This document shows positions 1 to 9,262 of a stretch of DNA of 64,000 nucleotides, in pieces (the stretch's first letter is position 1; each line of letters starts with the position of its first letter). The notes beneath the pieces were generated by a model. It worked only from the letters and a program-made list of their open reading frames with translations, was not told the DNA's origin and searched no databases. The translations under genes and the position numbers were made by a program. The stretch is from Chryseobacterium sp. MYb7 (GTDB taxonomy: Bacteria; Bacteroidota; Bacteroidia; Flavobacteriales; Weeksellaceae). The stretch lies in contig NZ_PCOU01000020.1 in the NCBI RefSeq assembly GCF_002979455.1, forward strand, positions 39,606-103,605, read 5' to 3'.

Positions 1-1
1 A

Positions 2-298
2 TCTGCTATGGTATCCACTGAAGTTTATAAAGATGCTTTTCAGTATAAATTCAGTTTAAAACCCATATTTTCCATTGCCGGGGTAAGAAAAGATTCTCCC
101 GCTTATAAAGCTGGTCTGCAAAAAGATGACAGAATTTTAAGCATCAATGGAGACCAGACCTCGGATATGACGCTGGAAAAAATAGTAGAACTCATGAAAT
201 CCAATGAAGGCAGAAATATTAATATGCTCATTCAAAGAAAAACTCAAAAACTTACCCTGAGTTTCGCTTTGGAAGATCCTATACCTTATCAAGAATAA
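2..298 (+). CDS. C-terminal end of a PDZ-domain protein (5' end outside window)
   Basis: The reading frame is open to the left edge, so this is the tail of a longer gene and the ATG at 8 is probably internal. The visible 98 residues hold a PDZ domain: a ligand-loop region around SIAGVRKDSPAYKAGL, then DDRILSING and a helix before the final strands. In Bacteroidota such C-terminal PDZ domains commonly follow a retropepsin-like aspartyl protease or a tail-specific protease; which one applies cannot be decided here. The next gene begins 4 bp after the stop, so the two are probably co-transcribed. Confidence 0.75.
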   Translation, partial: SAMVSTEVYKDAFQYKFSLKPIFSIAGVRKDSPAYKAGLQKDDRILSINGDQTSDMTLEKIVELMKSNEGRNINMLIQRKTQKLTLSFALEDPIPYQE

Positions 299-302
299 CA
301 AT

Positions 303-830
303 ATGAATACTGAAGAAAGCACCCTAGACAGAATAAGAACCAGACCCAGATTTAAAATGTTTACTCATCTTACCAAAGAAGAGTATGCTGAAAGTTTGAA
401 AAAATATATGGAAGAGCATAAAGATCAATTTTCAGGCAATATCAATAAAGAAGTTGCTACCATCTGGGTGAAAACAGCATATGACAATTACTGGAAGCCC
501 CGCCTTGCTTTACGGGTTGAGATGGAAGATGAACATACAGCAATACGCGGAGTATTTGGACCAAGTTCAGCGGTGTGGACATTCTTTATGTTCCTGTATT
601 TTTCCTTTTCTATTCTCTGGATGACTTTCTTCACCATGTATTATGTGGAAAAACAAATAAAAAGCGCTGAATACCCTTGGGCACTGAGCGCTTCTTTTAT
701 CATGCTATTTTTTATTCTTCTTACTTATATCGCCGCCAGATTCGGACAGCATAAAGGAAAAGAAGAAATGCTTAAATTGAGACAGTTTGCTGAAGAATCT
801 ACTCTTCAGTTTGAAAAGAAAATTAGTTAG
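303..830 (+). CDS. Small membrane protein of unknown function
   Basis: 175 residues. The N-terminal ~85 residues are soluble and charged, with several helices (KEEYAESLKKYMEEHK). Two hydrophobic segments follow, at about residues 91-113 (TFFMFLYFSFSILWMTFF) and 127-148 (ALSASFIMLFFILLTYIAA), with a short charged loop between them and a charged C-terminal helix. This predicts an inner-membrane protein with both large ends on the same side. It starts 4 bp after the PDZ protein and overlaps the tail of the convergent L,D-transpeptidase gene by 8 bp. I do not recognise the family; a partner role with the upstream PDZ protein is only a positional guess. Confidence 0.7.
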   Translation: MNTEESTLDRIRTRPRFKMFTHLTKEEYAESLKKYMEEHKDQFSGNINKEVATIWVKTAYDNYWKPRLALRVEMEDEHTAIRGVFGPSSAVWTFFMFLYFSFSILWMTFFTMYYVEKQIKSAEYPWALSASFIMLFFILLTYIAARFGQHKGKEEMLKLRQFAEESTLQFEKKIS

Positions 831-1866
831 ACTGAGGTTCTATAGGCTTTTCATTTTGGATAGGTGTTGCCGCTGCTCTAGCCGCTTTGATGGAATCTGC
901 TACTTTTTCTCTGTTACTTTGTTCTTTCAGCATTTTCGGAACCTCAGGTTCAAGAAGCTTAGTTAATTCTTCAACAGAAATATTATTAGCATTAGGGTCA
1001 TCCAGAAGTTTTCTCCACGGTTTTCTTCCGCCCCATTTATAATCCCCGAATACCATTACCGCTGTACCTCTGGCTTTTGTAGTAGCACCTCCGGGATTCA
1101 GGATCCAGGTATCTGCATAAGAATACAGCCATTTCGCATCTTTTCTCAGCAATCGCAGACAAGAGTGTGAAGCAGGATATCCGGGAAGTGTATATTCATG
1201 CCATCCGATACCTCCTAAATTATGAATATTAAAGTTATAAGGAAGCTTCCATTCGCTGCTCACAGTAGAAATAGCCAGCTCTTTTTTCCAGTTGGCAAAA
1301 GTAAGTCCTCTGGTCGTCTGAGCTGCTTTTTTACCCATACTGGTTGGTCCCCATTTCACAAGGCTACCGTTGGAATAAACTCCAAAAGCCTGAATAGGAT
1401 ATGAGAATATGACAAATTTTTTCACCCCGCTCAATACATCCAGCTGCATCGGAAATGGTGAATATGCCATTAATGTTGTATCTATTTTGGCCGGAACAAC
1501 CAATGTATCGGCATTCCATTTACTTTTAGAATCCAATCTGTTCAATGCTAAAATAGCAGTACGCTCTCCTACACTGTATTTTTTACTGTATTCTGCGTAG
1601 ATAGAATCTCTCATCTTTTTATCCTTTGGAAGAACAAAAGCATTATAAAAACCATTTTCCTGCATCACAGGCGGAACAGATTCTTTTTTTACCACAGGAA
1701 CAGAATCTTTCTTTATTGAATCCTTTTCTGCCTCCTGAACTTCGGAAGAAGAAACAGTATCTTTAAAAGTATCACTTATTTTCTCTATTTCCTTTTTACA
1801 GGAAACAAGGAACAAAGTGCATAAAAAGGCATAAATAAAGGATTTTTTCACAGATATGTTTTTCAT
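823..1866 (-). CDS. Lipoprotein L,D-transpeptidase (YkuD/ErfK family)
   Basis: 347 residues. The N-terminus is a lipoprotein signal with lipobox LVSC (Cys23) followed by KK. A Ser/Val/Lys-rich tether (about 28-70) leads to the catalytic domain. The family signature is present as SHSCLR at 233-238: His234, the nucleophile Cys236 and Arg238, with the upstream GIGWHEY (His223) that shapes the active site. L,D-transpeptidases make 3-3 crosslinks in peptidoglycan or attach proteins to it, acting in the periplasm. Here the enzyme would be membrane-anchored. The C-terminus is a charged, Ala/Pro-rich tail. Upstream (1867-2051) there is only A+T-rich spacer. Recognition is from the active-site motif and is firm; the substrate is unknown. 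Confidence 0.88.
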   Translation of the reverse strand: MKNISVKKSFIYAFLCTLFLVSCKKEIEKISDTFKDTVSSSEVQEAEKDSIKKDSVPVVKKESVPPVMQENGFYNAFVLPKDKKMRDSIYAEYSKKYSVGERTAILALNRLDSKSKWNADTLVVPAKIDTTLMAYSPFPMQLDVLSGVKKFVIFSYPIQAFGVYSNGSLVKWGPTSMGKKAAQTTRGLTFANWKKELAISTVSSEWKLPYNFNIHNLGGIGWHEYTLPGYPASHSCLRLLRKDAKWLYSYADTWILNPGGATTKARGTAVMVFGDYKWGGRKPWRKLLDDPNANNISVEELTKLLEPEVPKMLKEQSNREKVADSIKAARAAATPIQNEKPIEPQSN

Positions 1867-2051
1867 AAATAAATTGGCCGTTTAGTTTGGCTACCCAGTA
1901 CAAATATCAGACCTAAAATCGAATCCTAAAAGAGATTGTTAAAAATACCGTAAAAAAACGGAGGTTTCATCACTATAAATGAGGAGTTATAGTATATGAT
2001 ATTTAAAATTTCATAGATTTTAAAGGTGTTTTCAGATGCTGACCAGAAACA

Positions 2052-2894
2052 TTATTCTTCTGTCTGTTCTTCTGTAGCAATCCATTCTAAATTCCCGTTT
2101 TTACCATAACGGTAGATGTCCTGATGCCACCTTGCTCCTCCCCTGCATCCAGTTGTTAAAAGTTTTTTCTTTTTGTCAACAGTTACATCGCATAGACAAG
2201 AACAACTTGAGTGGGAATAATCCGGTTCTTTAAGCTTTTCAAAACGTTTACTTTGCGTATGATACAGATATATATCAAATATTCTGTAAACGCCCATTCC
2301 CTCATCAGGAACAGAGAATGCAATGTCATCGTAACCATCAAAATTGTAATCCTCAATGATGCTTTGTCTGGCAAAAGAAGGTTTATCCGGAGACGGAAGT
2401 TCTATTGCAGTTTTCTTACCATCAGGATAAGCAATGGTAAAATGATTATTATAAGAATGATTAAACGCTAATACAGCACCATGCAGGAGATACCTGTCAC
2501 TTCCGTCGTACTTTTCGCCCTCTACCATTCCCAGCATAAATTTTCTGTTGTCTTTTGCTCTGGTATAGGTGATGTTTGAAGCACTATCATCTATCATTTC
2601 GAGTGTATAGAACCCATTGATGTTCCCTCCGATCATTTCATTCCAGACATAATAATGAATGTCCGGCTCCCCGTCTCTTCTCCCATCTGTATCTACTTGA
2701 AAGCTTTTTATCTGTAAAGGAATGATTTCTTTCTTCCCCGAATATTGCACAAATGCGCCTTTACCTTGCACTCCGTAATACAGCTTCAGTCTGAACTCTT
2801 TTGCTTCTCCCACAGATTTCAGGGTAAAAGGCTGTGCTGAGACCAGCACAGAAATCATGATTAAATAGAATAAAAACAAGTTTTTCATCATCAT
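2052..2894 (-). CDS. Exported protein, possibly XAC2610-related
   Basis: I place the start in the run of three ATGs at 2886-2894 because it gives a clean signal peptide (LFLFYLIMISVLVSAQ) and avoids overlap with the gene upstream, whose stop is at 2899. The longer frame from 2921 has a poor start. The mature protein carries a short FG-GAP-like stretch (IEDYNFDGYDDIAF) and a cysteine-rich segment (SSCSCLCD ... GCRGGARWHQDIYRY). That layout resembles the XAC2610 family of periplasmic proteins, whose function is unknown to me. The 5-bp gap to the upstream membrane protein suggests a two-gene operon. Certain: secreted. Uncertain: family. Confidence 0.6.
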   Translation of the reverse strand: MMMKNLFLFYLIMISVLVSAQPFTLKSVGEAKEFRLKLYYGVQGKGAFVQYSGKKEIIPLQIKSFQVDTDGRRDGEPDIHYYVWNEMIGGNINGFYTLEMIDDSASNITYTRAKDNRKFMLGMVEGEKYDGSDRYLLHGAVLAFNHSYNNHFTIAYPDGKKTAIELPSPDKPSFARQSIIEDYNFDGYDDIAFSVPDEGMGVYRIFDIYLYHTQSKRFEKLKEPDYSHSSCSCLCDVTVDKKKKLLTTGCRGGARWHQDIYRYGKNGNLEWIATEEQTEE

Positions 2895-2898
2895 CAGT

Positions 2899-3186
2899 TT
2901 ATATAAAAAGATCCAACACAAATCTTACAATCCATAAAAACACAATCAAAAGAAGTATGAAAAACTGAACTTTATTCACATTTTTATTCCCGAATTTCCA
3001 TACCAGAATCCTGTCTATGATAATCACCAGCAATAAAGGAACTAAACCGAACAGAATATACATTCCGAATAAGGCATCAGGTGCTGATGATCCATTCATC
3101 AGAACAATAGCAGCAATCAATCCCGTAATCATGGCGATGATTCCTGCAATAAAAAAGAGGGTCCAGTTTTGAAATTGTTTTTTCAT
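2899..3186 (-). CDS. Small three-helix membrane protein
   Basis: 95 residues if translation starts at the Met-Lys-Lys at 3186 (an ATG three codons upstream at 3195 is the alternative). Three hydrophobic segments are evident: about LFFIAGIIAMITGLIAAIVL, then MYILFGLVPLLLVIIID, then FFILLLIVFLWIVRFVLDLF. There are no motifs for catalysis or binding. It precedes the exported XAC2610-like gene with a 5-bp gap and is likely co-transcribed with it. Function unknown. Confidence 0.6.
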   Translation of the reverse strand: MKKQFQNWTLFFIAGIIAMITGLIAAIVLMNGSSAPDALFGMYILFGLVPLLLVIIIDRILVWKFGNKNVNKVQFFILLLIVFLWIVRFVLDLFI

Positions 3187-3380
3187 GAATATCAAATATC
3201 ATTGATGAGTTGTCATGAAACACATATTGAATCTTTCGTAATAAAAATATCCAAAAATCCAGACATACGGCTTATAATTATTAGCTAAAATAACGATAAC
3301 TACTTAATATACAAAACCGGAAAAACCCATGAAAAACTGCTCAGAATTAACATCTTACTCATCAGGTTGATATTTAATAA

Positions 3381-3419
3381 TTTGTTAAAGAAGCTGTGCG
3401 CATATTATCTATAATTTTG
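3381..3419 (+). promoter_or_regulatory. Candidate promoter of the AraC-family gene
   Basis: A TAnnTTTG-like -7 box (TAATTTTG, 3412-3419) lies 17 bp before the ATG at 3437. A TTTG at 3381-3384 could act as the -33 element, but the 27-bp spacer is longer than usual for Bacteroidetes sigma-A promoters. The -7 box is the better supported part. Confidence 0.35.
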
Positions 3420-3436
3420 GCAAAATATCAGTTATC

Positions 3437-4486
3437 ATGTTATATATCATTATGGTAGTTGTACTACAGGCACTTATCACCATTACTTTACTGATGTCCC
3501 TTATCAAAAACAGGGAATCTGTACTGAATATGCTGTTATTGTATATCGGAGTCGTTACACTGGATATGGGCTATGAATATTTCATCATTCAGAAATTCGG
3601 TTATGAATCTGTTCTTTATGAAATCCCGGGGAGTCTTCGTGTGTTCAAAGGGCTTATTTTTCTTTACATCACGACACATCTGATTCAGGCAAAATGGAGA
3701 GATAAGCTCAAATACCTGATTATTCCGCTAACATTAGTCGTTATTCATCATGCCATTGCTATTTCTGCAAAGATGCTTGACTTTTCGTGGGCAGATCTGG
3801 CGATTAAAAGCTATAAATCCTACTTTGTTTATTACAGTTATTATTGGATTGCATGTCTTGTCGTATGTATTTACCTGCTTACAAAGTATCGCAAAAATAT
3901 TACTCATCCGGCAGCCCGTAATTTCCGTTATCTGGTTTGTTATGTATTGACGGGTGTATTACTTTTCTGGACCGTTTATCAACTAGGTTGGGATACTTTA
4001 GTCTATCAGAAGATCTATAGTCTCTTATTTCTGTTCCAGTTCGGGTGGATTTTGTACGTTTATATTTTAACGTACCAGCACAAACTGCAGGAACACCAGA
4101 ATACATCACAGTTTACCATTCCTAAAGAAACATATCAGTATAAAGACCTTTCAAAAATAGATTTTGAGGCTGTACAAAATGCCATTACCTCTTTCTACAA
4201 GGAGAGTCATGATTATCTTGACGAGGAGTTTACTTTAGACCAGCTTTCCGGCTATCTGAAAATAAGCAAAGCCGATTTAAGCATCACATTTAATAAGCAT
4301 CTTCATTCCAATTTTCACGAATATACCAACAGAAGCCGTATTCAGCACTTTAAACAGATCTTGCTGGAAGATCCTTCAGCCAGTGTTACGGATCTCGCAT
4401 TTCAATGTGGTTTTAAATCCAAATCTACTTTTTATAAATATTTTAAAAAAGAATTCCACTGTCTTCCCTCTCAGCTTGTTCATTAG
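3437..4486 (+). CDS. Membrane-anchored AraC-family transcriptional regulator
   Basis: 349 residues. The first ~215 residues are strongly hydrophobic, with about seven segments alternating with short loops, like the 7-helix sensor modules seen on many flavobacterial AraC proteins. A linker (about 216-245) leads to a C-terminal AraC-type DNA-binding domain. The first helix-turn-helix lies in FTLDQLSGYLKISKADLSITF and the second in SVTDLAFQCGFKSKSTFYKYF, followed by the conserved KEFHCLPSQ, matching the usual 'F-k-k-x-x-G-x-x-P' end. It should sense a membrane-associated signal and control transcription directly. It is immediately upstream of the TonB receptor and PI-PLC genes in the same orientation, so these are plausible targets, but no operator was identified. 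Confidence 0.85.
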   Translation: MLYIIMVVVLQALITITLLMSLIKNRESVLNMLLLYIGVVTLDMGYEYFIIQKFGYESVLYEIPGSLRVFKGLIFLYITTHLIQAKWRDKLKYLIIPLTLVVIHHAIAISAKMLDFSWADLAIKSYKSYFVYYSYYWIACLVVCIYLLTKYRKNITHPAARNFRYLVCYVLTGVLLFWTVYQLGWDTLVYQKIYSLLFLFQFGWILYVYILTYQHKLQEHQNTSQFTIPKETYQYKDLSKIDFEAVQNAITSFYKESHDYLDEEFTLDQLSGYLKISKADLSITFNKHLHSNFHEYTNRSRIQHFKQILLEDPSASVTDLAFQCGFKSKSTFYKYFKKEFHCLPSQLVH

Positions 4487-4621
4487 TTACAATTATTTAA
4501 TATTAGCAACTTGTTGATTTACAATACAGTTCACCTCGAACTCAAGATAAGAAGTTGTATAAAATTTAAATGAACTAAAACTTTTGAATGAGCTGACATC
4601 TTTGCACCAAACTTTATAAGG

Positions 4622-7468
4622 ATGTCACGAGAAAGACTTTTTTTAACAAAAGCAGCATTTTTTCTTCTTGGGCCTTTGGCCTTTGCTCAAACCACCGTTC
4701 ACGGAACTGTAATAGACAGTCAGGGAAATCTTCCCAATGCATTGGTGTATATTGAAAACAGCGGACAGAAGGTAACTTCTGATACTGATGGTTCTTTTGT
4801 TCTTAATAATATTTATGACGGAAGTTATAAGCTTGTTGTAGAATATAAAGGATATGACAGTGTTTATATTCCCTTCACTGTTGCAGATAAAAAGGAAATA
4901 GACCTGGGATTAATTAAATTTGGAGCTAAATTTAAAGAAAACAATCTTCAGGAGGTAGTCGTTACCAGTGTATATAAAGCATCACAGGCCAGAGCGATTA
5001 CTATGAAAAAAAACTCTAACACAATTACAGAAGTACTTTCTGCCGATGCCATCGGGAAACTACCGGACCGTAATGCAGCTGATGCAGTACAGCGTATGCA
5101 GGGAGTTTCTATTGAAAGAGACATGGGTGAAGGACGTTTTGTGGCAGTAAGAGGAACGCCTATACAATGGACTTCTTCTACTCTTAATGGTAACAGAATG
5201 CCTAGTGCCAGCGGTGATAATGCCAACCGTGGGGTTCAGATGGATATCTTCCCTTCGGAGCTTATTCAGAATGTCCGTTTGTCTAAAGCTCTTACTCCGG
5301 ATCTGGATGGAGATGCCATTGGCGGAAACGTGGATTTTATTACGAAAACCTCACCCAATAAAGAAACATTGGCGATAAGTATGGCTTCAGGTTATGTTAA
5401 CATGTCCAAATCTCCTTCTTACAATACTTCCATCGTCTACGGAAATAAAATTACGGATAAGCTTAAATTCATTACCTCTGCTGTGATCTGGGAGCGTTCT
5501 ACCGCTATAGACCAAATGAGAAATATTTATAATTACGGACTGAAAGATAAAACAGCTTCTTATTCTATCAACCAGCTTCAGCTTCGGGATTATCTTGCTA
5601 ACAGAAGAACTTTGGGCTTTAATCTGGGATTGGATTATGAAATAGACAGCCGGAATAAATTATATGCAAAAGCATTATACAGCCAATACAAAGACGGGCA
5701 GTCTGTAAGAGAAACCTATTTTAATTTTGACAGTAAAAATGTCATGCTGCAGGCTCGTCATGCTGATTATCTTACGGATCTGTATTCTATGCAGATAGGT
5801 GGTAATCATCAGGTAGGACAGCGTCTGGATGTAAATTGGTCTGCATCCAAAGCACGTTCCGAATTTAAGTTCAACTCACCAGATCAGCTTGAAAAAGACC
5901 AAAGAGGCTATCCTATTATCAATTTCATGCAACCCATGACCTATGGAAACCTGTCTGCAGACGGAAGAAAATATTTGGCAATGGATGCTCCTGATGGCAT
6001 TGGAGATACCGAAAAATACACCTTGCCATACAACCAGCAGGCAATAGCTGCAGATAAACTTAAATTGAATCAAATTATCCTGAGTCAGAACCACAACAGT
6101 GAGACAGATCTAAGAGGACAGATTGACATTAAATATAAAGCCGCAGATAATTTTGAAATTAAATTCGGAACCAAATACAACAATAAAAACAAAATTGTAG
6201 ACAGTTCTGTGTTGGTCTGGATGCCTAAATCATCACTGGGAATTCCGGGATCTCCGGTAACCTATTTAAGCGAGCTTGAGCGTGAAGGCTTTCCTTACAA
6301 AGGAGGTTTTATGAATCCTTTAGGTAATCCTTACAATGCTGTTATCATCGATCAAATAACCAATGTGCAAATTGATCAGATGTACAATCCCGCTACACAA
6401 AATAGCTTAGGACTGATGCAGGTGAGCGGCAAGGACAGCAATTCGAATATTACAAGTTCGTACCGTGGTACTGAAAACGTGTGGGCTGCTTATGTGATGG
6501 GCACCTGGAAGATTTCTGATCATCTGCAGATATTAGGAGGCTTCAGAAATGAATACAATGACGTTACTTTCTGGGGCAAAAAAGTAGTATCAGACAAAGA
6601 CAATAAAACGGAGGACATTAAAGACAATAAAACGTATAATGTAGTCCTGCCTATGGTTAATATAAAATGGAACATCACCAGTGACCGCATCCTGAGACTG
6701 GCCTATACCCGTTCCTTTGCCAGACCGGATTTCAACGACCTGAATCCCGGAACCATCGTCAATGATATTACCAATACCATCACTCAGGGAAATACCAAAT
6801 TGGATCCTACCTTTTCAAACAATTTTGACCTTATGTTTGAAAACTACTTCGGAAAGCTAGATCTGATCACTGCCGGAGTATTCTATAAAGACATTACCAA
6901 TCTTATTTACAAAGACCAGTCTGTAGTAGATCTGGCCGGAAGAACTTATACTTTCACAGCTCCTAAAAATCTGGAAGGTGCTAAACTCTTTGGTTTTGAA
7001 TTCGGAATATCCAAACGTTTTGAAAACCTACCAGGCTTTTTGAAAAACATCGGTTTTGAGGGAAATTACACCTATATTTCTTCCAAAATGAATATGCCTG
7101 TCTACGAAAACGGTAAACAGACAGGAACAATGTCTACCACAATTCCGAACCAGGCCAAACATATTTTCAATACCATCCTGTTCTATGAAACCAGCAAGCT
7201 GATGATCCGTCTTGCCGGAAATTACAAAGGAAATTATGTAAGCGAAATCAGAGCAGCGGCCGGAGCAGATCATTATCAGTATTTTGATAAGAACTTTACT
7301 GTAGACCTTTCCACTGCCTATAGTCTTACAAAGAAAGTCCGCCTGTTTGTAGAACTGAACAATATTTTTAATGAACCCAACCGCTATTATATGGGAACCA
7401 AAGACCGCGTAGAAAATATTTCTTATTCAGGAATACGCGGACAGCTAGGATTCACTTTCAATTTTTAA
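4622..7468 (+). CDS. TonB-dependent outer-membrane receptor
   Basis: 948 residues. A signal peptide (ending around FAQ at 24) is followed by a carboxypeptidase-regulatory-like beta-sandwich (TVHGTVIDSQGNLPNALVYI to about residue 95). The plug domain follows (VVVTSVY, then ITEVLSADAIGKLPDRNAAD, QRMQGVSIERD, FVAVRGTP). The remainder is a C-terminal beta barrel ending in an aromatic residue (QLGFTFNF). This is the class of TonB receptor that often lacks a SusD partner, and no SusD gene is adjacent. The substrate is unknown. Because the next gene, 17 bp downstream, is a phosphoinositide-phospholipase-like enzyme, an organic phosphate or phospholipid head group is a reasonable inference. Energy would come from TonB-ExbBD encoded elsewhere. 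Confidence 0.92.
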   Translation: MSRERLFLTKAAFFLLGPLAFAQTTVHGTVIDSQGNLPNALVYIENSGQKVTSDTDGSFVLNNIYDGSYKLVVEYKGYDSVYIPFTVADKKEIDLGLIKFGAKFKENNLQEVVVTSVYKASQARAITMKKNSNTITEVLSADAIGKLPDRNAADAVQRMQGVSIERDMGEGRFVAVRGTPIQWTSSTLNGNRMPSASGDNANRGVQMDIFPSELIQNVRLSKALTPDLDGDAIGGNVDFITKTSPNKETLAISMASGYVNMSKSPSYNTSIVYGNKITDKLKFITSAVIWERSTAIDQMRNIYNYGLKDKTASYSINQLQLRDYLANRRTLGFNLGLDYEIDSRNKLYAKALYSQYKDGQSVRETYFNFDSKNVMLQARHADYLTDLYSMQIGGNHQVGQRLDVNWSASKARSEFKFNSPDQLEKDQRGYPIINFMQPMTYGNLSADGRKYLAMDAPDGIGDTEKYTLPYNQQAIAADKLKLNQIILSQNHNSETDLRGQIDIKYKAADNFEIKFGTKYNNKNKIVDSSVLVWMPKSSLGIPGSPVTYLSELEREGFPYKGGFMNPLGNPYNAVIIDQITNVQIDQMYNPATQNSLGLMQVSGKDSNSNITSSYRGTENVWAAYVMGTWKISDHLQILGGFRNEYNDVTFWGKKVVSDKDNKTEDIKDNKTYNVVLPMVNIKWNITSDRILRLAYTRSFARPDFNDLNPGTIVNDITNTITQGNTKLDPTFSNNFDLMFENYFGKLDLITAGVFYKDITNLIYKDQSVVDLAGRTYTFTAPKNLEGAKLFGFEFGISKRFENLPGFLKNIGFEGNYTYISSKMNMPVYENGKQTGTMSTTIPNQAKHIFNTILFYETSKLMIRLAGNYKGNYVSEIRAAAGADHYQYFDKNFTVDLSTAYSLTKKVRLFVELNNIFNEPNRYYMGTKDRVENISYSGIRGQLGFTFNF

Positions 7469-7485
7469 TCAAAAATTTTATTCAT

Positions 7486-8667
7486 ATGAAAAAGTATATA
7501 CATGGAGCTGCATTGTGTATGACAGCACTGGTACAGGCACAGGATAAATGCCAGAATATAAGAATCAATCAGCTGCAGATTGTGGGAACTCATAATTCGT
7601 ATGCAAAGCCTGTAGATCCTAAAGTACTGGATTTTGTAACTCCGATTATCAATGGAATGATGCAGAAATACAGCAGTATGATGTCTGAAGATCAAAAGGC
7701 TAAATTTAAAGAATATCACCCTTATGGCATGGATCTGAAAGAAGGTCTGAATTATAACCACCCGGACTTTACAGAACAACTCAACGCCAATCTCAGAGGG
7801 CTGGAAATAGATGTTTATTATGATCTGGAAGGCGGCAGATTCAGCCATCCTGCAACCTATGAGGTGCTAAAGGCAAAAGGGATCACTGATCTGGCTCCTT
7901 TTAATACAAAAGGACTGGATCAGCCGGGTTTCAAAGTACTGCATATGGCAGATATCGATTTCAGAACTCATTATCCCACTTTAAAAGATGCGTTGACTGC
8001 TCTTAAATCCTGGTCAGACCAACATCCCGAACACACTCCTGTTTTCATGATGATTGAAGCCAAAGATTCCGGTTTTCCGATTCTTGAAAAAAGTACGAAA
8101 GTTCTTCCTTTTGATAAAAAAGCCTATGATGAACTGGACGGGGAGATTGTAAGATATCTTGGAAAGGATAAAATTATCACTCCAAAAGATGTTCAGGGTA
8201 AATATAAAACACTCAAAGAAGCTGTAATCCATAATAATTGGCCAAAACTTAGTGACAGTAAAGGAAAATTCATCTTTATGCTTCTTCCCGGAGGTGCCGG
8301 AACACTTTCATCCAAAGACAATCCTTATCTTGTGAATGGATCACTAAAAGAAAGAATTATGTTTCTGAATAGTGAACCGGATGATTCTTTTGCAGGGTTT
8401 ATTCTAAGAGACAACGCTATAGTAAGACAGAAAGAGATACAGGATCTGGTAATGCAGGGGTTTATGGTCAGAACCAGATCAGATATTGAAACCTATGAAG
8501 CTAAAACCAATGATTTTACAAGATCTAAAGCCGCTTTCAGCAGTGGTGCCCAGGTTGTTTCCACCGATTTTTTCCGTCCTGGAAATACCTATGGAACACC
8601 TTACTTTGTGCAGCCGCCGCAGGGAAAAGATTATCTTAATAATCCGTTAAATTCTTCATGTAAATAA
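7486..8667 (+). CDS. Secreted Ca-dependent phosphoinositide phospholipase C-like enzyme
   Basis: 393 residues with a short signal peptide ending near VQAQ (residue 19). The PI-PLC TIM-barrel active-site pattern is visible: first His in QIVGTHNSY (His36), the acidic metal ligands in RGLEIDVYYD (Glu107, Asp109), and the second His in KVLHMADIDF (His153). Further downstream VFMMIEAKD provides another acidic strand end. This pattern fits the PI-PLC-C1 (calcium-dependent) group found in Bacteroidota, rather than the Bacillus PI-PLC group. It probably cleaves phosphoinositide- or glycerophospho-type substrates outside the cytoplasm. It follows the TonB receptor by 17 bp and shares its operon, suggesting an enzyme-plus-importer pair. 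Confidence 0.82.
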   Translation: MKKYIHGAALCMTALVQAQDKCQNIRINQLQIVGTHNSYAKPVDPKVLDFVTPIINGMMQKYSSMMSEDQKAKFKEYHPYGMDLKEGLNYNHPDFTEQLNANLRGLEIDVYYDLEGGRFSHPATYEVLKAKGITDLAPFNTKGLDQPGFKVLHMADIDFRTHYPTLKDALTALKSWSDQHPEHTPVFMMIEAKDSGFPILEKSTKVLPFDKKAYDELDGEIVRYLGKDKIITPKDVQGKYKTLKEAVIHNNWPKLSDSKGKFIFMLLPGGAGTLSSKDNPYLVNGSLKERIMFLNSEPDDSFAGFILRDNAIVRQKEIQDLVMQGFMVRTRSDIETYEAKTNDFTRSKAAFSSGAQVVSTDFFRPGNTYGTPYFVQPPQGKDYLNNPLNSSCK

Positions 8668-8673
8668 CTACCA

Positions 8674-8703
8674 GGCCGGCTCTGTTCAGAACCGGTCTTT
8701 TTA
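8674..8703 (+). terminator. Rho-independent terminator after the PI-PLC gene
   Basis: The stem GGCCGG...CCGGTC (one G-T pair) is extended by TCTG/CAGA, with a short loop, and is followed by TTTTT. It lies a few bases after the stop codon at 8667. The rest of the spacer to 8898 holds no gene; it includes a G+C-richer stretch around 8769-8815 (CTCCCTTCGGCTATGCTCAG) that resembles interspersed flavobacterial intergenic sequence. Confidence 0.7.
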
Positions 8704-8898
8704 TGACTAGTGAAATCTCAAAATTTTGGCTAAAGCCGGATGAAAAACGTTTTTATTAAACGGAAACCGGGCTCCCTTCGGCTATGCTCAGGATAATAGC
8801 CCGCCCTATTGAATATCTAAACTCATACCCAAAAACCGGATCTCGAAAATCTGAAATTCATAATTCATAATCTCTCCTCAAACCTCATCATTCTATTG

Positions 8899-9225
8899 CT
8901 ATATCAATCCCTCTAATTGCTGTAAAATAGGAATCAGAGACTTTCCCTTTTCAGTAAGATTATATTCTATGTGCAGAGGCTTTTGCTTGATGACTACCCT
9001 CTCCAATAAATCCATTTCTTCCAGTTCTCTAAGAGCCGTTGATAATGTCTGTTTATTAGATCCTTCTATGTCGCGCAGCAAGCTGCTGAAACGTAAAGTT
9101 GATTGGGAGGCAAGAATAAAAATTTCTAATTTTAACTTACCTGAAAGTGTTTTTAAAAGCTTCTGTACAGGGCATATTTCTGCCCCATCAGCAGAGCTGT
9201 TATTAGTCAGATTTTTTTGACTCAT
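8899..9225 (-). CDS. HxlR-family winged-helix regulator
   Basis: 108 residues. The HxlR signature is present: a Cys-Pro near the N-terminus (EICPVQKLLKTLSGKLKLEI, Cys18), then the recognition helix region FSSLLRDIEGSNKQTLSTAL and the wing RVVIKQKPLHIEYNLTEKG. Members bind palindromes as dimers, and several (YodB, HypR) sense redox or electrophiles through the N-terminal cysteine. Here the cysteine is in the right place. The final strand is shorter than in many family members. A perfect inverted repeat lies just upstream (9263-9296), with a possible -7 box between, so autoregulation is likely. No obvious neighbouring target gene on the divergent side is intact. Confidence 0.85.
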   Translation of the reverse strand: MSQKNLTNNSSADGAEICPVQKLLKTLSGKLKLEIFILASQSTLRFSSLLRDIEGSNKQTLSTALRELEEMDLLERVVIKQKPLHIEYNLTEKGKSLIPILQQLEGLI

Positions 9226-9262
9226 TGTGTGTTTTTTTTAATATCGTAACTTTGCAAACATA

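Noticed and set aside
7465..7848. 127-codon minus-strand frame opposite the PI-PLC gene
   Set aside because: It is antisense to a well-supported gene and has no motif; treated as a shadow frame.
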